A stretch of DNA of 64,000 nucleotides from Phorcus lineatus (lineage: Eukaryota > Mollusca > Gastropoda > Trochida > Trochidae). The notes beneath the pieces are model-generated. The model was not told the DNA's origin and did no database searches. It saw only the letters and a program-made list of their open reading frames with translations. Position 1 is the first letter of the stretch. The number at the start of each line of letters is the position of its first letter. Shown in pieces: positions 12,740 to 25,000 of this stretch. Made by a program: the position numbers and the translations under genes. Location of the stretch: the NCBI GenBank assembly GCA_921293015.1, contig OV121090.1, positions 21,466,304 through 21,530,303 of the forward strand. Direction: 5' to 3'.

Positions 12740-13799
12740 GTAAGATTCATATAAATATCATATATATATACCAACAGGGATTAGTTAACAATGAATGTTT
12801 TCAAATGTAGACACTTATGTTTTTCTTGCTTTCATTTGAGTTCGGATTTTCCATATGAACACCTGTGCGATATGTAAATTCTACGGCTTATTTCGAACGA
12901 TGGCAATAAGGTAGGTCTTTACCGTAGGATCTTTTGTTTTCGAAAGGAAACGTATATTTTGGAAACGGTCGCTTTTAAGAACATTGATTAATTATGTTTG
13001 TCTTTGCTTGTTAGGAATCTGATCAAAGGACAAGGGCTTCAAATGATATTAAAATGCGAATACACTGTAACTTTTGAAACGGTACGAAAGGGGGTGAAAG
13101 GCATGAGAAGTACCTTGTTTCGATTCAAGGTTCAAACTTAATAAATCACCCTAGCACTTTCCACAATGTTTTCACAAATTTATATCAAGCTTAGATATGC
13201 TATTGAAAACGGGGATGGAGCTCAATAGGTAGACTGTTCGCCGTTCATTCCGAAGGTATCAGATACCAGATTCCCAGTGGAATCATGCAATAAGACGTTT
13301 ACGATTGGAATCTTCGCTTCCCTGCGTTGCGTTATGATACCTGAAAAGTCGCAGTTTCCAAAACATTGCTTTGTTCTTAATATCTTTGTGCTATTGATGA
13401 CTGTTCTGGTAGATATTTTGCATGACACAAAACAAATGTCATTTCAAGAATAAGTTTGTTCTTAACAATGCAGGTGTGAAACTATCTAGAATTGTCTGTT
13501 TTTCCCAGGGAATATAAATTCTGGCACAAGCATATTTATCTTACCTGTTTGATTTTTTATTCCTTTGATAATGGTATTTATACGTTTTTCATGTTTTGAC
13601 AGATTGTCTCTGTGGGTTACTCTTCTCTCTTTGACGTTATACCTTTATATAACAAAAATAACATTCCAGGCACTTGTAAGATTTGTTTGTTTAATACAAT
13701 ACACTTTGAGAATGTTTACGTATTACTCGAACCTTTTCGAAATGTTATCGTGTTTCATTAAAAAAGTTGTTTTGATCCTTCGAGAAGTGGTTTTCCTGT
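12740..13799. other. no recognised gene; weak tRNA-like sequence near 13.2 kb
   Basis: Featureless apart from 13,205-13,290, where AGCTCAATAGGTAGAC resembles a polymerase III A box and CAGATTCCCAGTGG lies where a degenerate B box might fall. This could be an eroded tRNA-derived SINE of a different family from the one at 2,890. Confidence 0.35.
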
Positions 13800-14160
13800 G
13801 TTATCAACCTCCATGAAGTAATATAACTACGTTTTCATCCTGCAGGATGTATTATTTATACACTGAAACCTCCAGGAAGTAATAGCTTCACATTTTAATC
13901 TTCTTGAAGTATTTTCTATATATTACCAAACCTCTGTACAAACTGTTAACCTTTCTCAAACTTGATAAATCCACATCACCTTAAAAATCGACTCTTTTAG
14001 AAATTATCTTTACAAACCCTTTTCAAATATATTATTTTTAACCTTATTTACTCATACCACCTTCAAGAATCGTTTGTTTCAAATATTCTACGGTCTAGGG
14101 TATATACAATTCACAAATACATTTTTCCACCTTAAGGATTAACGATTGTATTCATTGCAG
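13800..14160. repeat. decayed flank of minisatellite array
   Basis: Irregularly spaced variants of the later 27-bp unit are visible: CCTCCATGAAGTAATA, CCTCCAGGAAGTAATA, CTTCTTGAAGTATTTTC, CCACCTTCAAGAATCG and CCACCTTAAGGATTAACG. They look like old, strongly diverged copies of the CCTTCAGGAATACATTT unit. Confidence 0.5.
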
Positions 14161-14603
14161 TCAAGTAAAATATTACATTAAAAGACTCGTTAATTATAAT
14201 GTGATTGTTTCAACGTTTATGATATGAAATTATATATATGAGAATAGTCACTATGGTCTTATCTCATCTACCTTGATATTTTCTCTCTTAAAACAACTTA
14301 TAGGAAATATATATTATTTCCCTTATACTCACATGGAAATTAATTAAGAGACATCTAAAGTTCAAAATGAGTCATAAAGGAGTGTGTTAAAATTCGAGAT
14401 ATTTCATGAAAAATTAACATATTGAATGAGGTATACCACACAATTGCTTCCATAGGTGAAAGCATGTTGTATTCTTCTTAAAACATGTTTCAGAATGTGG
14501 AATTTTATTGAGAGGTATCCACAGTACAACTTTGCTGTGGTGAGATCGACATTGGTTAACAAAAGTTCCTAGTAAGTTTTGCCTTGAAATAAGCAATGTA
14601 CGC

Positions 14604-14745
14604 GTTCTTGTCTTAATACAATCAATTCCATATGTCGCGTTTATACATTCCATCTACGAAATCTTGTCTTAATACAATCAATTCCATATGTCGCGTTTAT
14701 ACATTCCATCTACGAAGTCTTGTCTTAATACAAGCTATCTATACA
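14604..14745. repeat. 56-bp tandem repeat, about 2.5 copies
   Basis: CTTGTCTTAATACAATC begins at 14,607 and recurs at 14,663; CTTGTCTTAATACAA begins the third, partial copy at 14,719. That gives a 56-bp period with near-identical first two copies. The array sits just upstream of the 27-bp minisatellite and shares its TTTATACATTCCATC motif, so the two may be related. Confidence 0.85.
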
Positions 14746-14849
14746 TTTTTTGACTTTATACAATCATTATGTACATTATTGTATTTATACAACACAATCT
14801 GCCTTCATCAAATCGTTTTTGGATTTTAGCCTTCGATAATGCATTTATA

Positions 14850-15329
14850 CCATACACCTTCAGGAATACATTTATACCATACACCTTCAGGAATACATTT
14901 ATACCATTCACATTCAGGAATACATTTATACCATCCAGCTTTAGGAATACATTTATACCATCCACCTTCAGGAATACATTTATATCATACACCTTCAGGA
15001 ATACATTTATACCATTCACATTCAGGAATACATTTATACCATCCACCTTCAGGAATACATTTATACCATCCACCTTCAGGAATACATTTATACCATCCAT
15101 CTTCAGGAATACATTTATATCATACACCTTCAGGAATACATTTATACCATTCACATTCAGGAATACATTTATTCCATCCAGCTTTAGGAATACATTTTAT
15201 ACTATCCACCTTCAGGAATACATTTATACCATCCACCTTCAGGAATACATTTATACCATCCAGCTTCAGGAATACATTTATACCATACACATTCAAGGTT
15301 GCATGTATACAATCCACCTTCAAGAATAC
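14850..15329. repeat. 27-bp minisatellite, about 17 copies, with 135-bp higher-order period
   Basis: The unit is ACCTTCAGGAATACATTT followed by ATACCATCC. AGGAATAC phase points fall at 14,861, 14,888, 14,915, 14,942 and so on. Variant units recur in order (a TATCATAC unit, then a CATTCACATTCAGG unit, then CATCC units): TATATCATAC at 14,981 and 15,116 are exactly 135 bp (five units) apart. Because 27 is a multiple of three and the unit has no stop in several frames, long spurious ORFs appear on both strands, with nonapeptide periods NTFIPYTFR (plus) and INVFLKVDG (minus). One extra T near 15,195 shifts the frame, which selection on a protein would not be expected to tolerate. I treat it as non-coding. 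Confidence 0.92.
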
Positions 15330-16724
15330 TGTAACAATGAAGCTTTTTTCAAGGTATATAAAACTGCCAACAATGGCTTCCTGACAGGTCTGTCTCTGGT
15401 TCTTGTATAAACCTCAAGTATCTCCAGAGACATATCATGTGTAATAAGGGCGTAAAAGTAGAAAGTAATGTGTGTGGAATAGGGTAAAGATAACTCATGA
15501 ACGTTGGGTCTGTGTAGTGTTGGCAATATGAACGGTCGGGAAATGAAAATCAAGGTGTGTAAAAAGAGCTCGATAACAAATGATGGGAAACTTGTTAAAG
15601 GCACACATGTGCATTTTTTGTAGATGATGTTTTGTAATTTTTTAAAGTAGATTTTCATTTTTAGTTGATCATTGTGGAAGTAGATATTGCAGAAAACGAA
15701 AAGTTTCAAAGATAAATGTATTTCAAGTAGTTAATGTCTTGAAATATGACGAATTTCTTTAATTTTTTCTTTCATAAAATTTTGAATTAAAATGTTGGTC
15801 GTTACAAAGTTTTTTTCTATTATAGCTTTTAAATTGCCACAAAAGTTACAACGGTGGCATGTACATTATCTGGTACATTGGATTCTTTTCAAACGAATTC
15901 AAAGGAAGATCACTATTGTTCTATTTAACTCACATATATTGTTTCAAGATATGTTTGGCAGAAATCTTCAATTTTAATGAGGATGTAATCTTTCCTATTA
16001 TGCAATGCTTTTCAAATGCTTATCTAAAATGTTTTACTGATACCGAATTAGTTATTGATAGTCGGTTCAACCCCTAAGTAAGAACTTACTTAACATTTTA
16101 CCATTTAAAGTCATTAAATTTGATTGACTTACAAATTCAATTAAATACTTAGGTGTTTTTGAAAATATTTAACATAAATGTTTGTAACACTGAAAACTCT
16201 GTTCAAAACAACCACCTTATCCTTTACCTTTAAAAACGGCAGAAATAAGATACTTTGTTCTGAAGCGGAATATTCATCTGTCTGTTCTTGAAGAACGCCG
16301 ACCCAAATTCAGTTGTATCTTTCTTCGATAATTACATTTGGGGGTCACCTGAGTGATAGGAGGTCAAAGATTGGAGGTATAGCATTCATGATAACCGATG
16401 GAATGTTTCGAATAGGGGCGCACAGTTACATTAACTGTCATTTTTATTTCAAAGGTGGACACTTCAAGGTATATCTCGTGCAAAAAGGATTTTCATAAAG
16501 GTCGTGGACAACGAAATAAGACGCTCTTTTGATTGATAAATTATATTTTGGAACATGTTTTTACCATGCGCACATTCTTGATTTCTCATTCACAATTATG
16601 TCAAAGCCATACTTTAATGACATTTTATATAATTAAAAAAATCGATACATTTATTCTGTTTGGATAGAATAATATGTACTTGTGTATTGGTATATATAGA
16701 GTCATTCATGTGAAATGTGAAATA
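15330..16724. other. gene-free AT-rich stretch
   Basis: No recognised gene. Overlapping frames on both strands (15,320-15,709 minus; 15,792-16,077 plus) have no motif. A small inverted repeat, AAGTAAG-AA-CTTACTT, lies at about 16,076-16,091. Confidence 0.45.
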
Positions 16725-16780
16725 CTCTTGAAAGCGGCGTTAAACCTCATATCACCCTCACCTCACCTCACCTCACCTCA
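16725..16780 (+). mobile_element. SINE 3' tail with CTCAC repeats
   Basis: CTCTTGAAAGCGGCGTTAAA is followed by a CCTCA pentamer run (about 16,755-16,780). The first part matches the tail of the complete SINE at about 3,159-3,178. No head is seen upstream, so this is a 5'-truncated copy. The pentamer tail is probably the SINE's slippage-prone 3' end. Confidence 0.75.
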
Positions 16781-16852
16781 TGTGAAATGTTAACTCTCGT
16801 TGAATAGTTTTGTGGTAATCTCTGGGTTTAAAAAACGGAAAATCAATAAAGT

Positions 16853-17010
16853 AATAAGATTGGGTTTGCATCTCGCCAGGAGCTTGTAATCTAGCCATCT
16901 GTAGTACTGTACTCTTGACAACTATACTGTACTATAACTTAACTATTCTTTTCAGTTTCACCACAATACAAAACAGCATTTATGTAGACCTTCTGCTCTC
17001 AACGCACACC
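16853..17010 (+). mobile_element. degraded SINE relic
   Basis: GGGTTTGCATCTCGCCAGGAGC resembles the B box and following bases of the SINE at 2,890, and CAGTTTCACCACAATAC near 16,955 resembles that element's CAGGTTTCACTGCAATAC. It lies directly after another SINE tail. Boundaries are approximate. Confidence 0.45.
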
Positions 17011-18210
17011 GGGTAGTTCTCAAATTAAAATCATCCAACCTCACATATTCTTGAAAACATAACAAACCTGCGTATATGAATGCCCTTATGACGTATATCA
17101 GTATGGGTTACGTTTCATTGTACATTTCACCCAGACACACGTGTGTCTCGAACTTCTCGTGCGATTCGCATTTCTCGTGCATTCGAATTGCTCGAGCGTT
17201 TTGTATTACTGTTGTTCTGTTGAGCATCTTGTCACCTTTGATTTAGTTAATATTTCCTTTCTTAGTTAAAACGTTCCATATCCGTTTTTACTTGTTCTTT
17301 CAAAATATTTTCATCATTTTTTACCTTTTTCTTTTGGGCATATTTTTCATATGCAAACGTCTTTACTCTTAACGGAAATTTTTAGGTGTCAACAACTCTT
17401 TAACGAAACGTATGGCATGACATGTATAGTCGTTTTTTTGGATAATTTAAATGACATTTAAGGTTTGTTTTTATCAACTCATTTTCTAGAATATAGTTTT
17501 TATGTACGTGTCAAACATCTGAAGCCAGTAAAATCATGGCCTTCTTCCAAACAAAATATACTATTGTTTACTTTGTAAAGTATGTTTGTTTTCAGATGTC
17601 TCATTTTAAACGAAATAATGCGAAACAGGAAAACTGAATGCCACCGTATGTTGTATCTAGCTATTGAAAGTCTAATTAGTGAAGACAGTTAATTGGCCTG
17701 AGAGGTCAATAAAAATAGACAAAGTTTACACATACGTTGTATTATATTGCTGATTAGTTCATGTTCATTTTCTGCATGTTTCTGACGCCCTAATTTTGAA
17801 TCGCATAAGGAAATCACATAAAGCGTTGTTTGAGCTAAATGTGAGTTAAGTCATAACCAAATTCTTTGGAATTAAACTAATGATGTTTCTGTTAATTCTT
17901 ATCTCTAAAAACTATGACCTTAACATGAGCGTTAAAAAAGGACGCCCATCATTCAAATATCTTATTTAAGGCCTTAGCTATAGGACATGTTTTGTTATTT
18001 TAATAAAAAGTTCTCATAACACAACCTGATTGCCTGTAGCCATAGAAAAAGGGCTTTGAATAACTTAACAAGACTTCATATGTTCATTTTAAAAGTTTTT
18101 TTATTCATTAAAGAACTATTTTGCAATTTGTTACCATATATGTTTGATTTGTTGACGTGGACGTCCTTTAAAAGAAAAAGAAATTATTTCTGTAAAACGA
18201 AGTTAGTGTT
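17011..18210. other. gene-free AT-rich stretch
   Basis: Nothing recognisable. TCTCGTGCGATTCG and TCTCGTGCATTCG near 17,155-17,185 form a small local repeat. Confidence 0.4.
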
Positions 18211-18237
18211 CCCAGGGGTGACTGCTCTTCCTTTCAT
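18211..18237. repeat. 27-nt exact direct repeat, copy 1
   Basis: The 27-mer starting CCCAGGGGTGACTGCTC is identical to 18,975-19,001. Here it is not followed by the complementary half that closes a hairpin in the second copy. Confidence 0.85.
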
Positions 18238-18974
18238 ATATCTAAGAATCTTTCGAAATATCTTTTTTAAATTTTTTTTCATTATTTACAAAATAATGAT
18301 TATTGATTCATTATTGATACTTAATTGACACATATTTGACAATTTTCATGGTTATATATTTTCACCTTTTGATAAATATGATATCATGTCCGATATCATC
18401 ACTGATTGGAAAACAAGAAAATAGAAAATGATAATAATTAACTGACAAAATTATTGTTATGAATCATAATCAAAATTCTTCTTTTGATAAGGCAACCTAT
18501 AACATCTAACTTCGTTCTATTGTTCTTTTTAAAGTTTTGACTAAGTGTTAGCCAAGGACTTTGGTAACACGACCTAACGGTGTTGATTGACGTTGTTGAT
18601 GCTTCTGTATATCTATCAACACCTAGTATTTTTTACAAATCTTATACACAATGAAGAAGTAGAAAACACATGCATTGTTACAAATACGTTAATTATCCTA
18701 CAGACTGCGCTCCGGTGAAAGACAAGTTATTTGTGTTCTAGTAAACTGACTGTTCAGTGCCCCATATTGAAATACCATTCTCTTCCGAAAGAAGGTTACT
18801 CGAGTTACGTCTCCCCTTGTAACCTTTGTAAAAATTATACAACTACTCGATTTACAAATTCCGAGGCCCGGTTGCATTGGCTGCAATCATAGTCGGATGT
18901 GTAATCAACGATGTTAAATCAAATAATGTTGAATTGAACATTGAACTGTTTCCATAACCTGTAATCTTTTGTCA

Positions 18975-19011
18975 CCCAGGGGTGACTGCTCTTCCTTTCA
19001 TTACCCCTGGG
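18975..19011. repeat. 27-nt exact direct repeat, copy 2, within a 9-bp-stem hairpin
   Basis: CCCAGGGGT at 18,975-18,983 pairs perfectly with ACCCCTGGG at 19,003-19,011 across a 19-nt loop containing GACTGCTCTTCCTTTCATT. The first 27 nt are the exact repeat of 18,211-18,237, 764 bp upstream. The two copies may mark the ends of a small mobile element or a hairpin-ended repeat family. Confidence 0.8.
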
Positions 19012-22000
19012 AGTTTTCATCAGGAAAATTTCTACTAATAATACCCGCTCTGGATTTGATTAAGCCAATAAAACTGCTACGTCGATTTGACCTGTGAGGC
19101 TCTCTTAAGACTCGTTACATTACGCTTGAGTCTTGTGTTGTTGTTATTCGTTAGTCTAAAAATTAGACTCTGAAATGAAAAATGCATCAGTTAATCGAAA
19201 AATTAAAAACCTTATTATAAATGAAATGAAAAGGAGACTGAAATTTCTGAAATCAAGCTTTAAAGTCTTTTTATAGACTTGCTTAGGCTTCTACCTTATT
19301 TCAGGGTCTGGCCTACAGACTTGATATTCGTATGCAATTCAAGTTCTCAACTCGCAATTTCGTGTTCACAGCCCACCAGTAGGGAAGGTTTGCTAATACA
19401 ATCGTTGTTTATCAAAATATCATGTGTTTGTAATTGAAGTGAACATATTGTCAATAACGTACCAGATATATAATACGTAATATTTCTCAGCTATGATTGT
19501 AAATGTAAGGTTATTAATAGCATCAGCTATAACGCGTAAAGTTACCTTAATACTGCGATAGTCTTAGATATATCGGGTGGGAACCCTTCTAATTCTTCAA
19601 TTAGCTGACCAAATGCTGACCACTCCTTATATAAAAAAAATTAATTTTGCATTGTATAGATGTTAAAATATGAGGATGACAAAATTGCTGAAAGTCTCAC
19701 GTCACTAGTATAAATTACATATCCATACAATATTCAGAGGAATTTATTTTTTGAGGATCGGGTAAGGGTTTCCTTAGTTAAACTGTTTCGTGCAAAGGGA
19801 CCCAGATCAATGTTTTCACTAAGCTCTGTTGATACAAGTTACCTTCCAAGCAGCTGTTGGCACATATCCTCCAAGTCTACGATTGATACCATACTGTTGG
19901 TAAGTCATGCAGCACGTGCTGGGAGAAAAGCCTCGTTCTCAGATGTTTCACGCATGCGTGATAGCATACGAACTGTAACGTTATAGTATTGACATATCTT
20001 CTCATAGTTAATTGCAGTTATAGTGTAAAACTCATAGTCAGGTTCTTGCCTACCTTATATGTTTTTTGTTTCAAGCTTCTTCCTTTTTATGAAAATGAAG
20101 AGTGTCTTAAAGTAATCTTTTGATTTTTTAAGTATTGAACGTTAATATTTCGTTTAGTCAAACCGCGAGGAAATGTAAATAATGTCATCTGTTATTAGTT
20201 GTAAGTGCAAATAAATAACATTTCATTCCAATGTATAACATTTTAGATTCAGTCAAAATGCTCTTTAAAGTTTTCCTTTTTGGAATGTAAACTGAAATGT
20301 AACTGATATTCCTTAAACCTTATAATTTTTCACTTTAACTTGAATATTTATTGCTGTGTATTTACTTATTGATACGAAGTTTACGAAAACGAGTTTCAAT
20401 TTACGTCGCATGGAAATATTAGAGAACGGTCAATGACGTCACGAACAATGGTTTTGTGACGTCACAGACGATTAAATACGGAAACTTGCGCAACAATCCT
20501 TCCCATTTATCAGAATTAGAAATATATTTTTTTTATAAAAAATACATAATTGTGTACCATTTCAAACAAAAAACAATATTGCACTGACTACGCATTTTAA
20601 ATATTACACCGTACTAAGGCCACCTGTTGTTGGGATGAATTAGTGAACTTCGATTAAGCACTACTTGATCTTAACGTGAGTGCATACATATGGAATAGAT
20701 AGTTGATGAGAAGATAGATAAACGTTATGAATACAAATGCTGGAGGAAATAGCAATTAACAATATTCAACCATGCATATCGCATACCGACATCACTGTTG
20801 TCTAACATGGTACATTAGGGTAAGCTAAGTCGAGTAAATAGACATTAGAGAATGGTTGGGTAGCATTTGATGAACTCGAGGTAGTGCATTTAGCACCTAA
20901 AATGATTTCTGTGTAAAATTAATAGATAAAAGTCCTTTGTATCGGTTTCTAATATTGCAATGTTACTCCTATTATCAAAGTTGTAATATCTGTCAGGGGT
21001 AATTATAATTGGAGGACAATAGACAAAAGTGGTTTGTTTAGTAAAATTATCTTTAATGATAATGATAATATTAATATTTGCTCAAAGAGACGCACATATC
21101 ATTACCCTGGTGTAAGGAAAAACATCTCAATTCTACAGTTTGTACACTCCAGCAGCGGACCAAGCGCTTCGTGGTTATCTGTCCCATTGTCATCACTTCA
21201 AAACTAGGTACCCAATATTACTGATGGATTAACAATTCGCGTTTAGGATAACGTCTCTTGCTTAAAGTAACACCAACAGTATCTCAACTCTTATCTAAGT
21301 GTTGGACACGTTATCACCCTTTAAAGTTTTACTTTATCAAGCAATGGACTGGGTAACCCACCCATCTATCAGCTACGCCTTATTTTACTGAACTTCATTG
21401 AGAGCGGGTTACTGAGCAATGACAGGACCTCGTGCCAAAATTCATTGCTACAGACAGTGCAAATATTTATCCTCTATAAGCCTTGAAGCCAAAATGATTG
21501 TATTGATATATTTTTCTAAAACAATTACTATAGACATGACAACAGTGGTCGTATAAAACTATTCATGAAAAGGATCATCGGTAATTTGTGAAATATTAAG
21601 TAAATCCCGTATAAACTCCCAAGCATCTACTGGTTAGTGATGAAGACATTAAACCTGACATGAAGGTTTTAGTTTTAAAAGAGCATAAAATATATGATCT
21701 TAAAGATTTCCAAACAGTTGAAGATGAATATACTAAGTTGTACATTTCAGAAAATGCAATGTTATCAAGCGAAGTACCTAAATTTGCTGTAAAAAAATAA
21801 TTGTCCAGCCTATCATATACTGATAGCGAGTATTCAATCCAGTATAACATGTCTCTAATTTTCAAACACAGTAGGTTTATCTGCTAATTCAATCTTCAGA
21901 TGTGTAATAAACCAATGGCCTCGTAAGTGAATTGACCTTATATGCATTAACTATAATTGACTTCACTACAACCTAACGCCTTCGATTCCTTGCATCAAAC

Positions 22001-25000
22001 TATTTAGGACTGACATTCCGAATGAATTAAAAACAACATGCATAAGATAATCATAATATGATTTTGTATTGATTTATTCTAATGTCATATCACCATTGAA
22101 CGTATTGATCAAAACCACGGTGTTTGATTAAAGACATGAATTCAATGCAATGATGATTGTAACAATTAGTTTGCTTTGATGAATCATTGTTCCCTGTGGA
22201 AGAGAAACTTCTCGGTGGGTCAAGGTCATGACCTAAGGTCAAATGAAGATATTGACAGACAAAGAATTGCCATGACGATGTGAATTATAAACTAAGAAAT
22301 TGATTTAATTTTTTTTTAAATTCAACAAATTTATACCTCATGCGTGCACATTTTCTGATTAGATTTGATCCACCTACTCTTTTTCATATAAGAAACTTTA
22401 ATTTCATCAAATGTACGCTTCATTTTTCAACGTAAATAATTTTTAGGAAAATAATGAATTCTGTTTCTTATAGCACATCAAAATGCCGAATCTTTTTTCG
22501 TTTCGATTAAATGTTTCGAATAAGATCAAAATATGATTTCCAACAACAATAATTCATCAAAAGATTAAGACAAGATTAAGATTTCAGACAAATAACAAAG
22601 CATTGTTTAAAAAATTCTCGCCATAGAGGTTTTTAAACTCCTTTCTACCCATGTAAATTCTAGGCTTACAAAAACCTTATTTTGGATGATCATGATTGGT
22701 CAAATCATTTGTGAAATCAGCAGTGGTGTTTCAAAATAAGTATGATACCTGTTCTTTAAACTGTTGAGACTAGAGTCCTTTCACTTGTTCGACGCGCACA
22801 ATGATTATTCGATAGGTATCGAGGTATGTATTGACAGTGCAACTTTCGAAACTAAGGGATTTTGAAAAGAACTGATAGTATATCACACTCTATACATGTA
22901 CAGAAACATCTTTGACAGACATGACTACAGATTCCGTTAAATCTAAAATGTAAATAATATTTCTCAAGTCTTTAAGGTTTTCTGTCGATATAAATTCCAT
23001 GTAACATCTAATTCGGCCTTCATGAAACATACGTACATGTAGGTGTCAGTTCTGGAGATAAAAAACACCATGTACATATTCCTACAACTAACAAATCCCA
23101 TACAACATATGGCCAATGTTTGTATGAGTTACCTGATGTGATATTCTGATATCAACAGAAACAGGTACGTGTCGAGTTAGTGTTATTTTGTCATATGGAA
23201 ATGGAGAATTTACATTCATTCTTAATACTTCAATGAAAACAAATCTTTTCTAAACATTAACTCTCCAAATGTGGTATCGTGTCCTCACAGCATCTGGTTA
23301 CACTATAGAGTTCAAAGGTCAGTATTCAATATGTTATAGTGCATACGCACATGTGCATCTGAACTACTTCTTTTGTGCACATATGTATTATGTTATATGA
23401 TTGTGCATGCACGAATCATATCCTACAATAACGTAAGAATTAAAACGTGACAGAGAAAGACTTGAAGGTTACCACTGTCAGGATAACAAACAACATCCAC
23501 AAGGAAGTCTATTCTGTGCACCACCGTACCTTGTTAAATTGGGAATCAGACCTTAGACCAATAGCCTAGACATCAGTTTTGGGTCATTTTCTCCCCAAAG
23601 AGGTAGCTAATTTCCTTTTTGAACCTCTGTTCTAATACGAACGTTTCTCGAGTTTCTGGCAGGTTCCTCAGCGGCAAAATACTGCAACATGAACTTCCCT
23701 GCAATATTTCAGACAAGGAGAATATCATAGATAATGACATAGATAATCTATTCGTTGTCACCGAGGCTTATGCAATGATGCTGTCGCTAAAATAGTGACT
23801 TTGTTCTGTAAATAAAGATTTAAAGTCAAAATGTACATTCGAATGAAGATTAACTTTCCCAAAGAATGGGAAAAGAACACGGGCATGTCGAACGATCACT
23901 TTTGAAACAGCGTCGCTGATTATTCAGCTAACTTTCATCGCATCCAATCAGGCTTCTAGATTTCTAGACCGAGACACGTTCGTATTAGAACAGTGGTTCG
24001 TATAAGAAGTTATGACGGTGTGGGGAGAGAATGCTATTGTTTCAGTCTTCACTAATCGACCAATTAAGCAAAATGTCAAATGAAGAAAAATGAAGAGGAT
24101 AGACACATCCAGAACACGTTTTGTGCGCTTCCAGAATTGGTTACGCAGTTGAAACCTTGGTCCATCATTTTTGAGCATGCCAAAATTCTTATTTTGAGTT
24201 TTGAGTTACTAGTGTTACTTCCTTCTCTATTTTGATCTAGCGACATCGGAGTTTCTTGCTCCAAGGCGATTGCTCACCTGCGTACATTAAGTAGTCATTT
24301 TGAGTTGTCCAATGCTGTTTTCCGGGGTTAGCAACAAAACAATTTTCAACCTGGATAGACTTCATAATTGGTAGACTGATGTTGTTATAGGGAGGGTTAA
24401 GGTTATGTTGATAACTGAGGCATGGGCAATATATCTCCCATCATTATGTCTAAACAGGGTTTGGAATTACCTAAGCAAGCACAATTTCTCAACTAGGCTA
24501 GGAATAATTTGTCCTGTCTTGATTAAATGGTTATATTTTCACTCATGGAATATAACATTGTGTTATTGTATACACTTCGAGTGATTTCTTGTGATTTCAT
24601 GAAAAATATTTAAATGCTTTTGTTGAGGAATATATGTTGTTTCCGTGATGTAAATTGAGTTCGAAATGGTTTACTTTAACAATTTCTGCCGACATTGTAT
24701 TACCTTGCAATAAAATCCAGAACCGTCTAATGGCTGTGACGAAACAGTGGTCTAAACTGCAGTGATAATGATATTCTAACAACTCTTGAAACTTAGTCTT
24801 AGGCATTTAATGGATTAACATATAGTTAATAGAAAATCGATATAGATCAGTCCACGAGTACCACTGAGGTTATCGCACGCATCGTTTATTGTTGTGATGG
24901 TTGAATGAATGTACATACCAGCATATGTTCTGAGTTTGTTGTGGATTCACACGGGCAGACACACTCGAAATCTCTAAGTGTGCATTTCTTGTAACATTGC

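Noticed and set aside
14756..15410. ORFs of 132-213 codons on both strands
   Set aside because: They are translations of a 27-bp minisatellite with no stop codons in its unit; a frame-breaking extra base and equally open frames on the opposite strand argue against a protein.
21638..21799. Plus-strand protein-like frame (contains KEHKIYDLKDFQTVEDEYTK)
   Set aside because: The composition looks protein-like, but purine-rich AT DNA gives Lys/Glu/Asp-rich frames; no family, start context or convincing splice sites.
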